Source: Palsa-147 sp036513895 (GTDB taxonomy: Bacteria; Acidobacteriota; Terriglobia; Acidiferrales; UBA7541). Taken from it: a DNA stretch of 64,000 nucleotides. Positions within the stretch are counted from its first letter, which is position 1. Each line of letters starts with the position of its first letter. The notes under the pieces were generated by a model. That model was given only the letters and a program-made list of their open reading frames with translations, searched no databases and was not told the DNA's origin. This document shows positions 1-9,467 of the stretch, in pieces. The translations under genes and the position numbers were made by a program. The stretch spans positions 1-64,000 of the forward strand of contig DATBYF010000017.1 in the NCBI GenBank assembly GCA_036513895.1. The letters run 5' to 3'.

Positions 1-1404
1 GATGCCTTGGGCAATATGTATGTCGCGGGCGCGTCGAACTCAGCGGCTGGGACGCTCGGGTTTACAGTGCCGGCAGGCGGGTTCCAAGCGAATTGCGACC
101 TCGATGGGCAGGGCAATTGTGAAGGCGACGCATTTGTTGCGAAAATCGACCCGGCAGGAACGGGCGCGGCGTCGCTCATTTACTTCACGTACATTGGCGG
201 TTCGCTGGCTGATACCGCGGCAGGAATTGCAATTGACACGAGCGGCGACGCGTTCATCACTGGTTCAACGGTCTCGCCCGACTTTCCGACCTCGACGGGA
301 GTATTCCAGCCGACGTATGGCGGCGGAAACGACGACGCCTTCGTCACGGAACTCGATCCTACGGGTGCGACTCTCATCTATTCGACATATCTGGGTGGCA
401 GCAATACCGACAACGGAAACGGAATCGCCGTGGACACGACTGGATCGGCGTATATTGCCGGGCAGACCTGCTCAGTAGACTTCCCACTTGCGAATCCGGA
501 GCAATCGAATCCAGGCGGTGATTGCGACGCCTTCATTACAAAGATTGGCAGTGGCTCGGGCCTTGTGGTTACGCCAGCGGGATTGGTTTTCCCGGATGAG
601 AATGTGGGAACAGCGAGCCCGGCGGAGACCGTAACCCTGACAGCCGGCACGACGGCGGTAACCATTTCGAATATCACGGTCACCGGGACCAATGCCGCCG
701 ATTTCGCAGAGACTTCCAACTGCACCGGCACACTGGCGGCCAGCAGCCAGTGCACGATTTCCGTCGTCTTCACTCCGTCGACCGGGGCAGCGGAGTCGGC
801 CTCCATCGGAATTCTGGACAGCGCGCCGGGCAGCCCGCAGATTGTGAATCTGAGCGGCGGAGGCCTGGCGGCAACGCCTGATTTCACGATCTCTGTAATT
901 CCGGGATCGGCAACCGTAACTGCGGGCAATAGCGCAAGTTTCGCGCTGACGATCAATTCAGTGGCTGGCTTCAGCAGCCAAGTCTCGCTGACGTGCAGCC
1001 CGGCTCCGCAAGCGGGGAATTGCTCGGTTTCGCCATCTATTGTTACGCCGCCTGGCACGGCTGTGCTGACGGTGAAGACGGGGGCACGGACGTTTGTGAC
1101 GCCGATTTCGTCGCAGAGACAGAATCCATTCGGTGGCGTGCGGCACTTCGGTCCGGGTTGGTTTGCACTGATATTTGCGCTGATGCTGATGTCATTGACC
1201 ATGGCCAGCAAGCAGCGCGGTCGACGGGCGCCAGCGGTGGCGTTGGGCTTCGTTTTGTCGATGCTCTTCCTGATGGCGGCTTGCGGTGGCGGTGGTCCCG
1301 CGGGCGTGCCCCACGGAACGCCGGCAGGTACTTATACGGTCACAGTCACCGGGACTTCCGGTTCACTGTCGACCTCCACGTCGGTTACGATACAAGTCAA
1401 CTAG
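1..1404 (+). CDS. SBBP-repeat / choice-of-anchor-D exported protein, 5' partial
   Basis: The reading frame is open from the first base, so the N-terminus lies outside the window. The first ~180 codons hold SBBP-type beta-propeller repeats, recognisable by recurring D..GN.YV.G.T and DAFVTKLDPTG-like phrases about 50 residues apart. An immunoglobulin-like choice-of-anchor-D domain (LVFPDENVGT...) follows, then a second beta-sandwich (FTISVIPGSATV...). The C-terminus has two hydrophobic segments (about 1150-1205 and 1230-1285) separated by a basic KQRGRR stretch, then a Cys-Gly-rich CGGGG (Cys codon at 1282) and a short beta-rich tail. That tail is common in acidobacterial surface proteins and may act as a retention or sorting signal; this is inference. 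The function is unknown; it is probably a cell-surface structural or adhesion protein. Confidence 0.85.
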   Translation, partial: DALGNMYVAGASNSAAGTLGFTVPAGGFQANCDLDGQGNCEGDAFVAKIDPAGTGAASLIYFTYIGGSLADTAAGIAIDTSGDAFITGSTVSPDFPTSTGVFQPTYGGGNDDAFVTELDPTGATLIYSTYLGGSNTDNGNGIAVDTTGSAYIAGQTCSVDFPLANPEQSNPGGDCDAFITKIGSGSGLVVTPAGLVFPDENVGTASPAETVTLTAGTTAVTISNITVTGTNAADFAETSNCTGTLAASSQCTISVVFTPSTGAAESASIGILDSAPGSPQIVNLSGGGLAATPDFTISVIPGSATVTAGNSASFALTINSVAGFSSQVSLTCSPAPQAGNCSVSPSIVTPPGTAVLTVKTGARTFVTPISSQRQNPFGGVRHFGPGWFALIFALMLMSLTMASKQRGRRAPAVALGFVLSMLFLMAACGGGGPAGVPHGTPAGTYTVTVTGTSGSLSTSTSVTIQVN

Positions 1405-1525
1405 TAAGCACGCCGAATTGTTAGGCGATTAGCGGTCACGGGCAATCGGCAAGCGGATGCAATTTTGGCAAGAGCGCGGAACGACATGGATCGCGCAGCG
1501 CGGACGCGCTTAAGGAGATAACTAG

Positions 1526-2068
1526 ATGAAACGCTTCGTATGGCTGGTTCCTGCGATTTTCCTTCTTAGCCTGACGGCCAAGGCGCAGGACACTCCCGCG
1601 TGGGAGGTCGCCGGCGGCTACTCTTACTTGTATGCGAACCTCGGCAACTCGACTGGCGCAAGCAGCTTCGGGTTGCAGGGCGGCGGCGGATCGCTCACCG
1701 AGAACGTGAATAACTGGTTCGGCGGCAGAGCGGAAGTGAACGTCTACCACGGCGTGGAATCGGGAACGACGGTTTCAGCGGTGACAGCCAACTACGGTCC
1801 GGTCTTCTCCTATCGCAGGTCGGATGTGTTCACACCGTGGGCGAGCGTGCAACTTGGAATCGTGCAGGCTAGCTCAGGATATGTGGGAACTTCCGCGTCA
1901 TCTTTCCAATTCGGGTTTGTTACCGGCGGCGGCGTGGACATCAAGGTAGCACCGAGGGTCGCGGTTCGCTTGAACGCGGACTATATGTACTCGCATTTCC
2001 TCGGAATTCGGCAGGATAACCTCACGTTCGGCGGCGGCTTGGTTTTCCGGTTCGGGCACAAGCCGTAA
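1526..2068 (+). CDS. small outer-membrane beta-barrel protein
   Basis: A 180-residue protein with a clear signal peptide (MKRFVWLVPAIFLLSLTAKAQ, cleavage after AQ). The mature chain alternates short beta strands rich in Gly and aromatic residues, including WEVAGGYSYLYANLG at the start and a final strand ending in FGGGLVFRFGHKP, as expected for an 8-strand OmpA/OmpW-like porin barrel. A good Shine-Dalgarno (TAAGGAG, 1511-1517) precedes the ATG. It lies 122 bp after the SBBP-repeat gene and is followed by a strong terminator, so it is probably its own unit or the last gene of one. The family is clear from fold features; the substrate is not known. Confidence 0.85.
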   Translation: MKRFVWLVPAIFLLSLTAKAQDTPAWEVAGGYSYLYANLGNSTGASSFGLQGGGGSLTENVNNWFGGRAEVNVYHGVESGTTVSAVTANYGPVFSYRRSDVFTPWASVQLGIVQASSGYVGTSASSFQFGFVTGGGVDIKVAPRVAVRLNADYMYSHFLGIRQDNLTFGGGLVFRFGHKP

Positions 2069-2099
2069 TCGGCGTCGATAGTTCCTTCCTTCGAGACCG

Positions 2100-2143
2100 G
2101 GGGCGCGGCTTTGATTTTCTGAGGCCGCGCCCCTAATTTTTTA
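2100..2143 (+). terminator. Rho-independent terminator after the beta-barrel gene
   Basis: A perfect 10-bp GC-rich stem (2100-2109 GGGGCGCGGC pairing with 2124-2133) has a 14-nt loop and is followed by TAATTTTTT. It sits 32 bp after the stop codon at 2068. Confidence 0.9.
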
Positions 2144-2316
2144 CCAGACTCCTTCCATCCTATCTTCCTTGCTCCGTGACGTTTTTCTGATTATGGCGCG
2201 AGTGCACATTCGCGGTCAGAATTGCCGGCAGCGAACCTCGTCAAGAGATGGTTTACCGCTAGCGCATGGGGGCGATTCGTTGCGTTGACCGCGGCCGAGG
2301 CGGTGTCTAGCATCGA

Positions 2317-4566
2317 TTGGCGATGGCAGGCGTGGCGACAATTGAAGCGCCGAAATCGGCGGCAAGGGCGGCCGCACCGGGCGACGGTACGCAATGGATT
2401 TACAAGCCGTGGCTTGATTGGTTAATTGGCTGCGGCGGCTGGTCCGCGCCATTGCTTCTGTTTGCCTGGATCGCGTCGTCGCACGCGCGCGGTTGGGCGC
2501 TGGGCTTTTATTTCTTCGCGCTGCTCTTCAATTATCCGCATTTCATGGCCACGGTTTACCGCGCTTATCACACGCGCGCGGAATTCCAGAAATACCGCAT
2601 ATTTACGTTGCATCTGACGGCGCTGCTGGCGCTCACGGCAATCCTCGCGCATGCGAATTTCCGGCTCGTGCCGTGGGTGTTTACGCTCTACATTTTCTGG
2701 AGCCCGTGGCATTACTCGGGGCAGAACTATGGGCTGCTGATGATGTTTGTCCGGCGCGGCGGCACGACCGTGACGAATATCGAGCGGCGAATGTTGCGGA
2801 TTGCTTTCATTTCGTCGTACGTGATGCTGCTCGCAAGTTTCAACGCCGGGCCATCGAACGATCCACTGATTCTTTCGCTGGGACTTCCTCCAATCGTTTC
2901 GATACCGCTGCGGGTGGCATCCGGAGTGTTGTTTTTGTTGATTGCCGGCTGGGTGCTGGCGCAGTGGACGATGCGGACCGGTTGGCGGGCGATGACGGCG
3001 CCGTTCACGCTGCTGGTTACGCAATTTCTCTGGTTCGTGCTTCCCACGGCGCTGGAGCTTGGTTACCGAATGGCCGTGCCGCAGACGCGCTACAGCAGCG
3101 GGATTCTCGCGGTGCTGCATTCGGCGCAATATCTTTGGATCACAAGCTACTACGCGCAGCGCGAAGCTGTGGCCGCGGGCGGGGCGGCGTGGCGCATGGG
3201 CAAGTATTTCGCGACGCTCATTGCCGGGGGCATTGCGCTGTTTATTTGCGGGCCGTGGATTGTGAGCTACACGTTTCATTACGACTTTACGGTGAGTTTT
3301 TTGATTTTTACGGCGCTGGTGAATATCCATCATTTCATGCTGGACGGCGCGATTTGGAAATTGCGCGATACGCGCGTCGCGTCAGTTTTGGTAAGTAAAG
3401 AAAAAGACAATGACAAGCGTGGGCGCGGCAAATCCGAAGCGGGAAGCGTGCCGACGAGCTGGATTGGCGGGCAGAGTTTCGGAGCGAATGCCTTTCGCGT
3501 GACGATCATGCTGGCGCTATTTCTCTGGGGCGGCGTGGATCTGGTCCGTTATTTTGCGGGCACCGACGACGGAAATCTTCCGCACCTTCTCAACGCGGCG
3601 AGCATGAATCCTTACGACAGCGCGCTTGAAATGCGAATTGCACGCGCGGATGCCAAGGAGGGGCACGCGGACGATCAACTTGCGGCGCTTGCTCGGGCGG
3701 TGGAAGTAAATCCATCGAATCCAGCGGTGCAAGAGGCGCGCGCTCGGGCCCTGATTGAGGCGGGACGCTACGACGAAGCTTACGATCACTACAAGCAGAT
3801 GCTCGCGAGATTTCCGAAGAATGCCGATGCGCTGGTGAATTTCGGACTGCTGGCGGCGCGATTGGGCCACGGCGACGAAGCCATTGAAAGTTGGGAGCGC
3901 GCGATTGACGCGGACCCTTCGCAGCAGAATGCGCAGCTCTATCTGGCGGAAGCGCTTGATCGCTCTGGGCAATTCGCCTCGGCGGCGACGTATTTCGAGG
4001 CGTTTCTGAAAATTTCCGAAATTCCAAATGATGCGGTGCCTCCCGAAGCGCGCGTGACGCCCCGGCAGCGAGCGGCCGTGATGATCGAATTGGCCGATGC
4101 GCTGCGTCAAACGCGGCAGATGGATCAAGCGTTGACGGAGTATCACGCGGCTGCCGCGCTTGCCGAGCAGTCGGGCGATCTTCGGGATCAAAGCCTTGCG
4201 CAGTCGCATTTGGCCGACGCACTTGACTCGGCCGGCAAAGCGAGCGATGCCGCGCTGACGTACCAAGAAGTTCTTACGCTCGATGAGCAGCTAAAAGATC
4301 CGCGCGCGGAAGCGGTTGATTGGTTCAACTACGGGCAATTTCTGGCGAGGCATGACTTGCCGGGCCGGCTGGCGTATGCATGCTATTTGAAAGCGGAGCA
4401 ATTGCTCGCGCCAACTCCGGGAGAAGAATTAAATACTGTTGAGAGCGCGCGGAAGGTGACTGAAGCGCAGTTCGGTGCCGGTTCGATGGCAGTGAAAAAG
4501 AATCTCGACGGAGTCCTTGTGCAGGCAAAATCGCTGCCAGCGTCGGCGTTCACCGCGGCGCACTAA
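2317..4566 (+). CDS. polytopic membrane protein with C-terminal TPR domain
   Basis: 749 residues if begun at TTG 2317; an ATG two codons later (2323) is equally possible. Residues ~40-420 form about ten membrane segments. These carry striking His/aromatic motifs: NYPHFMATVYRAYH (~71-84), WSPWHYSGQNYG (~127-138), LHSAQYLWITSYYAQ (~265-280) and NIHHFMLDGAIWKLRD (~335-350). Residues ~435-735 are TPR repeats. The clustered His residues near membrane ends resemble di-iron or heme-binding membrane enzymes such as Brp/Blh-type oxygenases, but I cannot assign a family with confidence. It stands alone, 250 bp after a terminator. The call is a real gene of unknown function: a membrane enzyme-like module fused to a protein-interaction module. 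Confidence 0.85.
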   Translation: MAMAGVATIEAPKSAARAAAPGDGTQWIYKPWLDWLIGCGGWSAPLLLFAWIASSHARGWALGFYFFALLFNYPHFMATVYRAYHTRAEFQKYRIFTLHLTALLALTAILAHANFRLVPWVFTLYIFWSPWHYSGQNYGLLMMFVRRGGTTVTNIERRMLRIAFISSYVMLLASFNAGPSNDPLILSLGLPPIVSIPLRVASGVLFLLIAGWVLAQWTMRTGWRAMTAPFTLLVTQFLWFVLPTALELGYRMAVPQTRYSSGILAVLHSAQYLWITSYYAQREAVAAGGAAWRMGKYFATLIAGGIALFICGPWIVSYTFHYDFTVSFLIFTALVNIHHFMLDGAIWKLRDTRVASVLVSKEKDNDKRGRGKSEAGSVPTSWIGGQSFGANAFRVTIMLALFLWGGVDLVRYFAGTDDGNLPHLLNAASMNPYDSALEMRIARADAKEGHADDQLAALARAVEVNPSNPAVQEARARALIEAGRYDEAYDHYKQMLARFPKNADALVNFGLLAARLGHGDEAIESWERAIDADPSQQNAQLYLAEALDRSGQFASAATYFEAFLKISEIPNDAVPPEARVTPRQRAAVMIELADALRQTRQMDQALTEYHAAAALAEQSGDLRDQSLAQSHLADALDSAGKASDAALTYQEVLTLDEQLKDPRAEAVDWFNYGQFLARHDLPGRLAYACYLKAEQLLAPTPGEELNTVESARKVTEAQFGAGSMAVKKNLDGVLVQAKSLPASAFTAAH

Positions 4567-4855
4567 TCTCGGACGTCGCAGTAATTCCAAAACCAACATC
4601 CGGACGAACCCTCTCGGCGGGATTTCTGCCTACGAGTTCCCGCGCGGGTGCTTGTTCAATTCGCAGGCAAGATGCCCGCGCCACGAGAGAATCGGCGCAA
4701 TCCGTGCGAGAAATGCATCGCGTGGCGTCGCGATGGCTGTGATATAACCCCTGCGCGAACGAGCCGTGCCGCAGCGACTTGCTGTCCAATTCCGGCTCCA
4801 TCAGGCAACGAGTTCCATTAATAGAGTTTTGATTTAATGGCTCGCGAGGAAATCC

Positions 4856-5827
4856 ATGAAATATCGCAGGCTTGGGCGCACCGGGTTCGACGTCAGCGAA
4901 ATCGGCCACGGGCTTTGGGGAATGAGCGGTTGGAGCGGCTCGGAGGACCAGGAATCGCTCGCGGCCATGCAACTATCGGTAGATCTTGGCTGCAATTTTT
5001 TCGATACGGCGTGGGCTTACGGCAACGGGAAAAGCGATGCGCTGCTCGGCGAAATACTTGCTAAAAATCGCGGGAAGCGGCTGTACGCTGCCTCAAAAAT
5101 TCCGCCGCTCAACGGAAAATGGCCGGCGACGTCGAAGTACGAATACAGCGAAGTATTTCCGGCTGCGCACGTTTTTGAGCACGCGAGAATGATTCGCGAA
5201 AAACTTGGCACGGAAGCGATCGACCTGCTGCAATTTCACGTGTGGGACGACAGTTGGGCCGAGGAGCAGGAGTTTCGCGAGACTGTTGAAAAGCTGAAGA
5301 AGGACGGCTTGATTCGATATTTCGGATTGAGCCTGAATCGCTGGGAGCCTGACAACGGAATCAAAGCGCTGCACACCGGGCTGGTGGACGCGGTGCAGGT
5401 GATCTACAACATTTTCGACCAGGCGCCGGAAGACAATCTCTTTCCGGCATGCCGCGCGCTCGGCATTGGAGTGATCGCGCGAGTTCCTCTCGACGAAGGC
5501 AGCCTTGGCGGAAAGCTGACGGCCACAACTAAGTTTCCAGCGAACGATTGGCGCTCCGGATATTTTGGGCCGGAGAATCTTTCGAAGACAGTAGGTCGCG
5601 TGGAGATTTTGAAGCGGATCCTGCCGGGTTCGATGACGATGCCGGAAATGGCGCTGCGCTTCATTCTGTCGAATCCCGATGTGAGCACGACAATCGTGGG
5701 GATGCGCAGGCCGAGGCACGCTCGCGAGAATTTGGCGACGAGCGACGCCGGGCCACTGGACGCGGGCTTGCTCGGGGCGCTCAAGCCGCAACGCTGGGAT
5801 CGAACGCCTCAGCGCTGGTCGGATTGA
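4856..5827 (+). CDS. aldo/keto reductase
   Basis: A 323-residue NADPH-dependent (beta/alpha)8 oxidoreductase of the aldo/keto reductase superfamily. The catalytic tetrad is visible: D50 and Y55 (FFDTAWAYGNGKSD), K81 (AASKIPP) and H128 (LLQFHVWDD). The NADPH-binding end contains the STTIVGMRRPRHARENL motif typical of the YajO/Gcy-like subgroup. ATG at 4856 is chosen because MKYRRLGRTG is the usual N-terminal beta hairpin of the family. The nearest downstream gene is glycerol kinase, 46 bp away on the same strand, so the reductase may act on a glycerol- or triose-related carbonyl; that link is only contextual. The 290 bp upstream hold no gene that I can see. Confidence 0.92.
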   Translation: MKYRRLGRTGFDVSEIGHGLWGMSGWSGSEDQESLAAMQLSVDLGCNFFDTAWAYGNGKSDALLGEILAKNRGKRLYAASKIPPLNGKWPATSKYEYSEVFPAAHVFEHARMIREKLGTEAIDLLQFHVWDDSWAEEQEFRETVEKLKKDGLIRYFGLSLNRWEPDNGIKALHTGLVDAVQVIYNIFDQAPEDNLFPACRALGIGVIARVPLDEGSLGGKLTATTKFPANDWRSGYFGPENLSKTVGRVEILKRILPGSMTMPEMALRFILSNPDVSTTIVGMRRPRHARENLATSDAGPLDAGLLGALKPQRWDRTPQRWSD

Positions 5828-5873
5828 GTTAGCGGCTGGAACTTAGCTCACTCGAACGGCAAGAAAATCCATC

Positions 5874-7391
5874 ATGGCGAACGGCACCGCAAGCTATATC
5901 GGCGCGATTGATCAAGGCACGACGAGCACGCGATTCATCGTGTTCGATCGCACTGGACGGATCGTAGCCGTCGCGCAAAAAGAGCACGAGCAAATTTACC
6001 CGCAGCCCGGTTGGGTCGAACACGACGCCGAAGAGATCTGGCGAAACACGCAGGAAGTAATCGCCGGAGCAATGAAACAGCGATCGCTGCGGGCGATTGA
6101 CATAGCCGCAGTCGGAATCACAAATCAGCGCGAGACGACGGTCGTTTGGAATAGGAAGACGGGCAAGCCGGTAGGGAATGCAATCGTCTGGCAGGATACG
6201 CGCGTCGGCGATGCGGTGGAGGAATTCTCGCGCGACGGCGGCCAGGATCGATTCCGCGCGCAAACGGGTCTGCCGCTCTCCACGTATTTCAGCGCGCTGA
6301 AAATCCGCTGGATTCTGAATCACGTACCTGGAATCCGAAAGCTTGCCGAATCGGAATCAAGCGAACTTGTCTTCGGAAACCTTGACACCTATCTCCTGTG
6401 GAATTTGACTGGCGGCATTCGCGGAGGAATTCACGCAACGGACGTGACGAACGCGAGCCGGACGCAATTGATGGATCTCGAAACGCTTGCGTGGGATGCC
6501 ACGATTTTGGAGGCATTCGGGATTCCGGCGACGATGCTGCCCGAAATTCGCTCGAGCAGTGAAGTTTATGGATACGTGAAAGAAGGAGCGCTTGCGGGAG
6601 TTGCCATCGCGGGAATTCTGGGGGATCAGCAAGCGGCACTCGTCGGGCAAACATGCTTCAACTCGGGCGAGGCGAAGAACACCTACGGCACGGGCTGCTT
6701 CATGCTGATGAATACTGGCGAACAAGCCGTGCAGTCGCAGCATGGATTGCTGACGACCGTCGCATACAAATTCGGTAAGCAGCCGGCGCGATACGCGCTC
6801 GAAGGCAGCGTCGCCATCGCAGGCGCGCTGGTTCAATGGCTTCGCGACAATCTTGGTCTCATCGCGAAGAGCTCTGATGTGGAAGTGCTGGCGCGGACGG
6901 TGAAAGACAATGGCGGCGTTTATTTCGTTCCCGCGTTTTCGGGACTTTATGCGCCGCACTGGAAGAGCAGCGCACCCGGCGTGATTGCGGGACTGACCCG
7001 CTTCGCAAATAAAGGGCACATGGCGCGAGCGTCGCTCGAGGCCACTGCATTCCAGACGCTCGAAGTCCTCGAAGCAATGGAAAAAGATTCGCGGATCGAG
7101 CTCGACGTGCTGCGAGTGGACGGCGGGATGGTCGAGAACGATTTGCTGATGCAATTTCAAGCGGACATTTTGAGCCGGCCGGTGGTGAGGCCTGCGGTGA
7201 AAGAGACGACGGCGTTAGGAGCGGCCTACACTGCCGGGCTTGCGGTGGGCTACTTTTGCGATCTCGACGAGCTGCGCGCGAATTGGGCTGTAGACCAGAC
7301 ATGGACGCCGAATATGCCCGCGGATACGCGAGCCGAACTTTATCGAATGTGGAAGCGTGCGGTGACGAAGTCTCACGACTGGGTTGACTGA
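5874..7391 (+). CDS. glpK: glycerol kinase
   Basis: 505 residues, the usual length for GlpK of the FGGY kinase family. It phosphorylates glycerol to sn-glycerol 3-phosphate with ATP. The first ATP-binding loop AIDQGTTSTRF (residues 11-21) is intact, as are the glycerol-binding NQRETT (~84-89), the WQDTR motif and the second FGGY signature region DGGMVENDLLMQFQAD near the C-terminus. The start ATG lies 46 bp after the aldo/keto reductase, and the facilitator gene follows after 78 bp, an arrangement matching the common glpK/glpF pairing. Inferred role: trapping glycerol imported by the neighbouring channel and feeding it to phospholipid synthesis or glycolysis. No glpD is present in the window. 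Confidence 0.97.
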   Translation: MANGTASYIGAIDQGTTSTRFIVFDRTGRIVAVAQKEHEQIYPQPGWVEHDAEEIWRNTQEVIAGAMKQRSLRAIDIAAVGITNQRETTVVWNRKTGKPVGNAIVWQDTRVGDAVEEFSRDGGQDRFRAQTGLPLSTYFSALKIRWILNHVPGIRKLAESESSELVFGNLDTYLLWNLTGGIRGGIHATDVTNASRTQLMDLETLAWDATILEAFGIPATMLPEIRSSSEVYGYVKEGALAGVAIAGILGDQQAALVGQTCFNSGEAKNTYGTGCFMLMNTGEQAVQSQHGLLTTVAYKFGKQPARYALEGSVAIAGALVQWLRDNLGLIAKSSDVEVLARTVKDNGGVYFVPAFSGLYAPHWKSSAPGVIAGLTRFANKGHMARASLEATAFQTLEVLEAMEKDSRIELDVLRVDGGMVENDLLMQFQADILSRPVVRPAVKETTALGAAYTAGLAVGYFCDLDELRANWAVDQTWTPNMPADTRAELYRMWKRAVTKSHDWVD

Positions 7392-7469
7392 AGGCGAAAG
7401 AGGTCGACCAAGGCCGCGCATATTGAGCTTTGCATCTCTCCGAGCAGGTCATTTCGTAAAGGAGTACCG

Positions 7470-8198
7470 ATGCCATCTCCATGGTTCGGAGAATTCATGG
7501 GCACGTTCGTTCTAATTCTGCTCGGCAATGGAGTTGTGGCGGGCGTGCTGCTGAAACGGTCGTACGCGGAAGGCTCAGGCTGGATCGTTATCACCGCGGG
7601 CTGGGCGTTCGCGGTGATGGCCGGAGTGTTTACCGCGATTGCGTGCGGGAGCAGCGACGCAAATTTGAATCCGGCCGTTACGTTCGGCTTCGCCTGTTTG
7701 ACCGGTGGCTTCGGCAAAGTCCTGCCTTACACCTCGGCACAAGTGCTCGGCGCATTTCTCGGAGCTACGCTTGTATGGCTGCACTATTTTCCGCACTGGA
7801 AAGAAACACCTGACGTGAATCTCAAGAGAGGATGCTTCTGCACGGCGCCAGCCATAAGAAATACGGCCGCAAACCTCACGAGCGAAATCATCGCAACTTT
7901 TATTCTCGTGTTCGTCGTCGAAGCCATTTTTTCGAAGGCGGTGGCGGCGAACGGTATCTCTGTCGGACTCGGGCCATATTTGGTCGCTGCGCTCGTCTGG
8001 GGAATTGGCCTGTCGCTTGGCGGGACCACGGGCTACGCCATCAATCCGGCTCGAGACCTGGGCCCGCGACTGGCGCACGCTGCGCTGCCGATTACGGGGA
8101 AGGGCGGCTCCGATTGGAGCTACGCGACGATTCCGATTGTCGGGCCACTAGCGGGAGGCGCGCTGGCCGGATTTCTCGGGCATATCATTCATTTGTAG
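7470..8198 (+). CDS. glpF: glycerol uptake facilitator (MIP/aquaglyceroporin)
   Basis: 242 residues with six membrane helices and the two half-helix NPA boxes of the major intrinsic protein family: NPA 67-69 (NLNPAVTFG) and NPA 192-194 (INPARDLGPR). The Arg-Asp immediately after the second NPA marks the glycerol-type selectivity filter rather than a pure water channel. An AAAGGAG Shine-Dalgarno (7458-7464) sits 5 bp before the ATG. It lies directly downstream of glpK, so uptake and phosphorylation of glycerol are likely co-expressed. A point of difference is a Cys-containing loop (KRGCFCT) in the middle of the protein. Confidence 0.95.
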   Translation: MPSPWFGEFMGTFVLILLGNGVVAGVLLKRSYAEGSGWIVITAGWAFAVMAGVFTAIACGSSDANLNPAVTFGFACLTGGFGKVLPYTSAQVLGAFLGATLVWLHYFPHWKETPDVNLKRGCFCTAPAIRNTAANLTSEIIATFILVFVVEAIFSKAVAANGISVGLGPYLVAALVWGIGLSLGGTTGYAINPARDLGPRLAHAALPITGKGGSDWSYATIPIVGPLAGGALAGFLGHIIHL

Positions 8199-8572
8199 GG
8201 CATTTGCCGCATTTTCACGGCAGCGGTTTTCAGGCCCTTCGAATGCATTTTGAGCCGATTTTGAGCGCCACCGACTCGTCCTACCGTATCTTTCGGGTAA
8301 CCCATAACTTCTGAATCACCTGTCCTTGTTGACGTGCTTGCCTGGAAACAGAGGCTCTACGCTGCCTTGCCGATTTTCCTACAGGTTGTAAATTCATCTT
8401 AGGGCCCTCGCAGAATTCCATTGAATAGGTTCAGACGGTGGACAGAGTTTGCGGGAATTCGCTTGGAGAACTCCGGGCATGCGTCCCGTCGGTCGCTGCC
8501 GATGGCGCCAATGTCCATGAAACCGAAGGCGCTTGCCTCTCTGGGCGCGTGTCTTCAAGGCAGATACGAACT
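8199..8572 (+). promoter_or_regulatory. intergenic region with a candidate promoter for the cytochrome c gene
   Basis: 374 bp between glpF and the di-heme cytochrome gene contain no convincing coding frame. A possible sigma-70 type promoter is TTGCCG (8367-8372), 16 bp, TAAATT (8389-8394), about 180 bp before the ATG at 8573. This is a by-eye match only. The in-frame upstream extension of the cytochrome ORF to 8438 would precede the signal peptide and is not used. Confidence 0.25.
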
Positions 8573-9421
8573 ATGAAAAAGAATCTTCGAATCGCGATGA
8601 TAGTGGCGTTCGGCGCGCTCTCTTTGTTTACAACGGCCAGCGCTTTTGCCCAGGACAGCCACATCGGGAATTTGACGGGTAACGCAAAGAAGGGCAAGGA
8701 CTACTATCGTCGCTACTGCATCGGCTGTCATGGAGTGAAGGGTGACGGGCAGGGGGAGAATGCGCCTTATCTCGATCCGAAACCCCGGGATTTTACCGCT
8801 GGCACGTTTAAGTGCCGCTCGACGCCGACGGGCAGCATTCCACTCGACGTTGACCTATTCCAGACAATTAAGCGCGGGATTGACACAACAGGAATGCCGG
8901 CGTGGAGCCCTCTCACGGATCAGCAGCGCGCCGACTTCGTGGCTTACATCAAGAGTTTCTCTCCGCGGTTTAAGGAGGAGAAGCCTGACGCGCCGGTCGT
9001 TATTCCCCCGGAAACTCCGAACACGTCCGATAGCGTGAAGCGCGGCGAGGTTCTCTATCAAGAGACACTGAAATGCGTGCAATGCCACGGAGCGACAGGA
9101 CTCGGCGATGGGCCATCAGCGGCTACGCTCCGAGACAACAAGGACAATCCTATCGTTCCGTATAACTTCGTCGAGAGAACGCGGTTTAAATGCGGTAATA
9201 CGAGCGTGGACCTCTATCGAATTTTCATGACTGGGCTCGATGGGACCCCAATGCCATCTTTTGCAGATTATTTGAAGCCCGACCAAGGATGGGACCTGGT
9301 GCATTACCTGCGCTCACTCCAACTCAACTACAAGCCCAAACACGGCGCCAGCGAAGAGCACATAGCGCAAAAGAAGGCAGCGCTTCGGGCTCCTTATGAG
9401 CTCGCGGACGGGCGCAATTGA
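8573..9421 (+). CDS. periplasmic di-heme cytochrome c
   Basis: 282 residues. The ATG at 8573 is chosen because it begins a normal signal peptide (MKKNLRIAMIVAFGALSLF...AFAQ). Two cytochrome c class I domains follow in tandem, each with one heme attachment site: CIGCH (residues 49-53) and CVQCH (168-172). Downstream methionines, GMPAW (M108) and GTPMPS, are the likely sixth ligands. Phrases such as HGVKGDGQGENAPYLDPKPRDFTAGTF are typical of small periplasmic electron carriers of the cbb3/CccA-like type. The next gene, 46 bp on, encodes a cupredoxin-like protein, so the two may form an electron-transfer pair in the periplasm; this is inferred from context. Confidence 0.92.
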   Translation: MKKNLRIAMIVAFGALSLFTTASAFAQDSHIGNLTGNAKKGKDYYRRYCIGCHGVKGDGQGENAPYLDPKPRDFTAGTFKCRSTPTGSIPLDVDLFQTIKRGIDTTGMPAWSPLTDQQRADFVAYIKSFSPRFKEEKPDAPVVIPPETPNTSDSVKRGEVLYQETLKCVQCHGATGLGDGPSAATLRDNKDNPIVPYNFVERTRFKCGNTSVDLYRIFMTGLDGTPMPSFADYLKPDQGWDLVHYLRSLQLNYKPKHGASEEHIAQKKAALRAPYELADGRN

Positions 9422-9467
9422 GGCATCGGGAAACTGCAGACAAGCCCCGAGGCTGAGGAGAAGAAAG

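Noticed and set aside
378..1211. 277-codon minus-strand frame
   Set aside because: Antisense to the SBBP-repeat gene; composition shadow with no family features.
2422..3333. 303-codon minus-strand frame inside the membrane-TPR gene
   Set aside because: Arg/His-rich shadow of a GC-rich coding strand.
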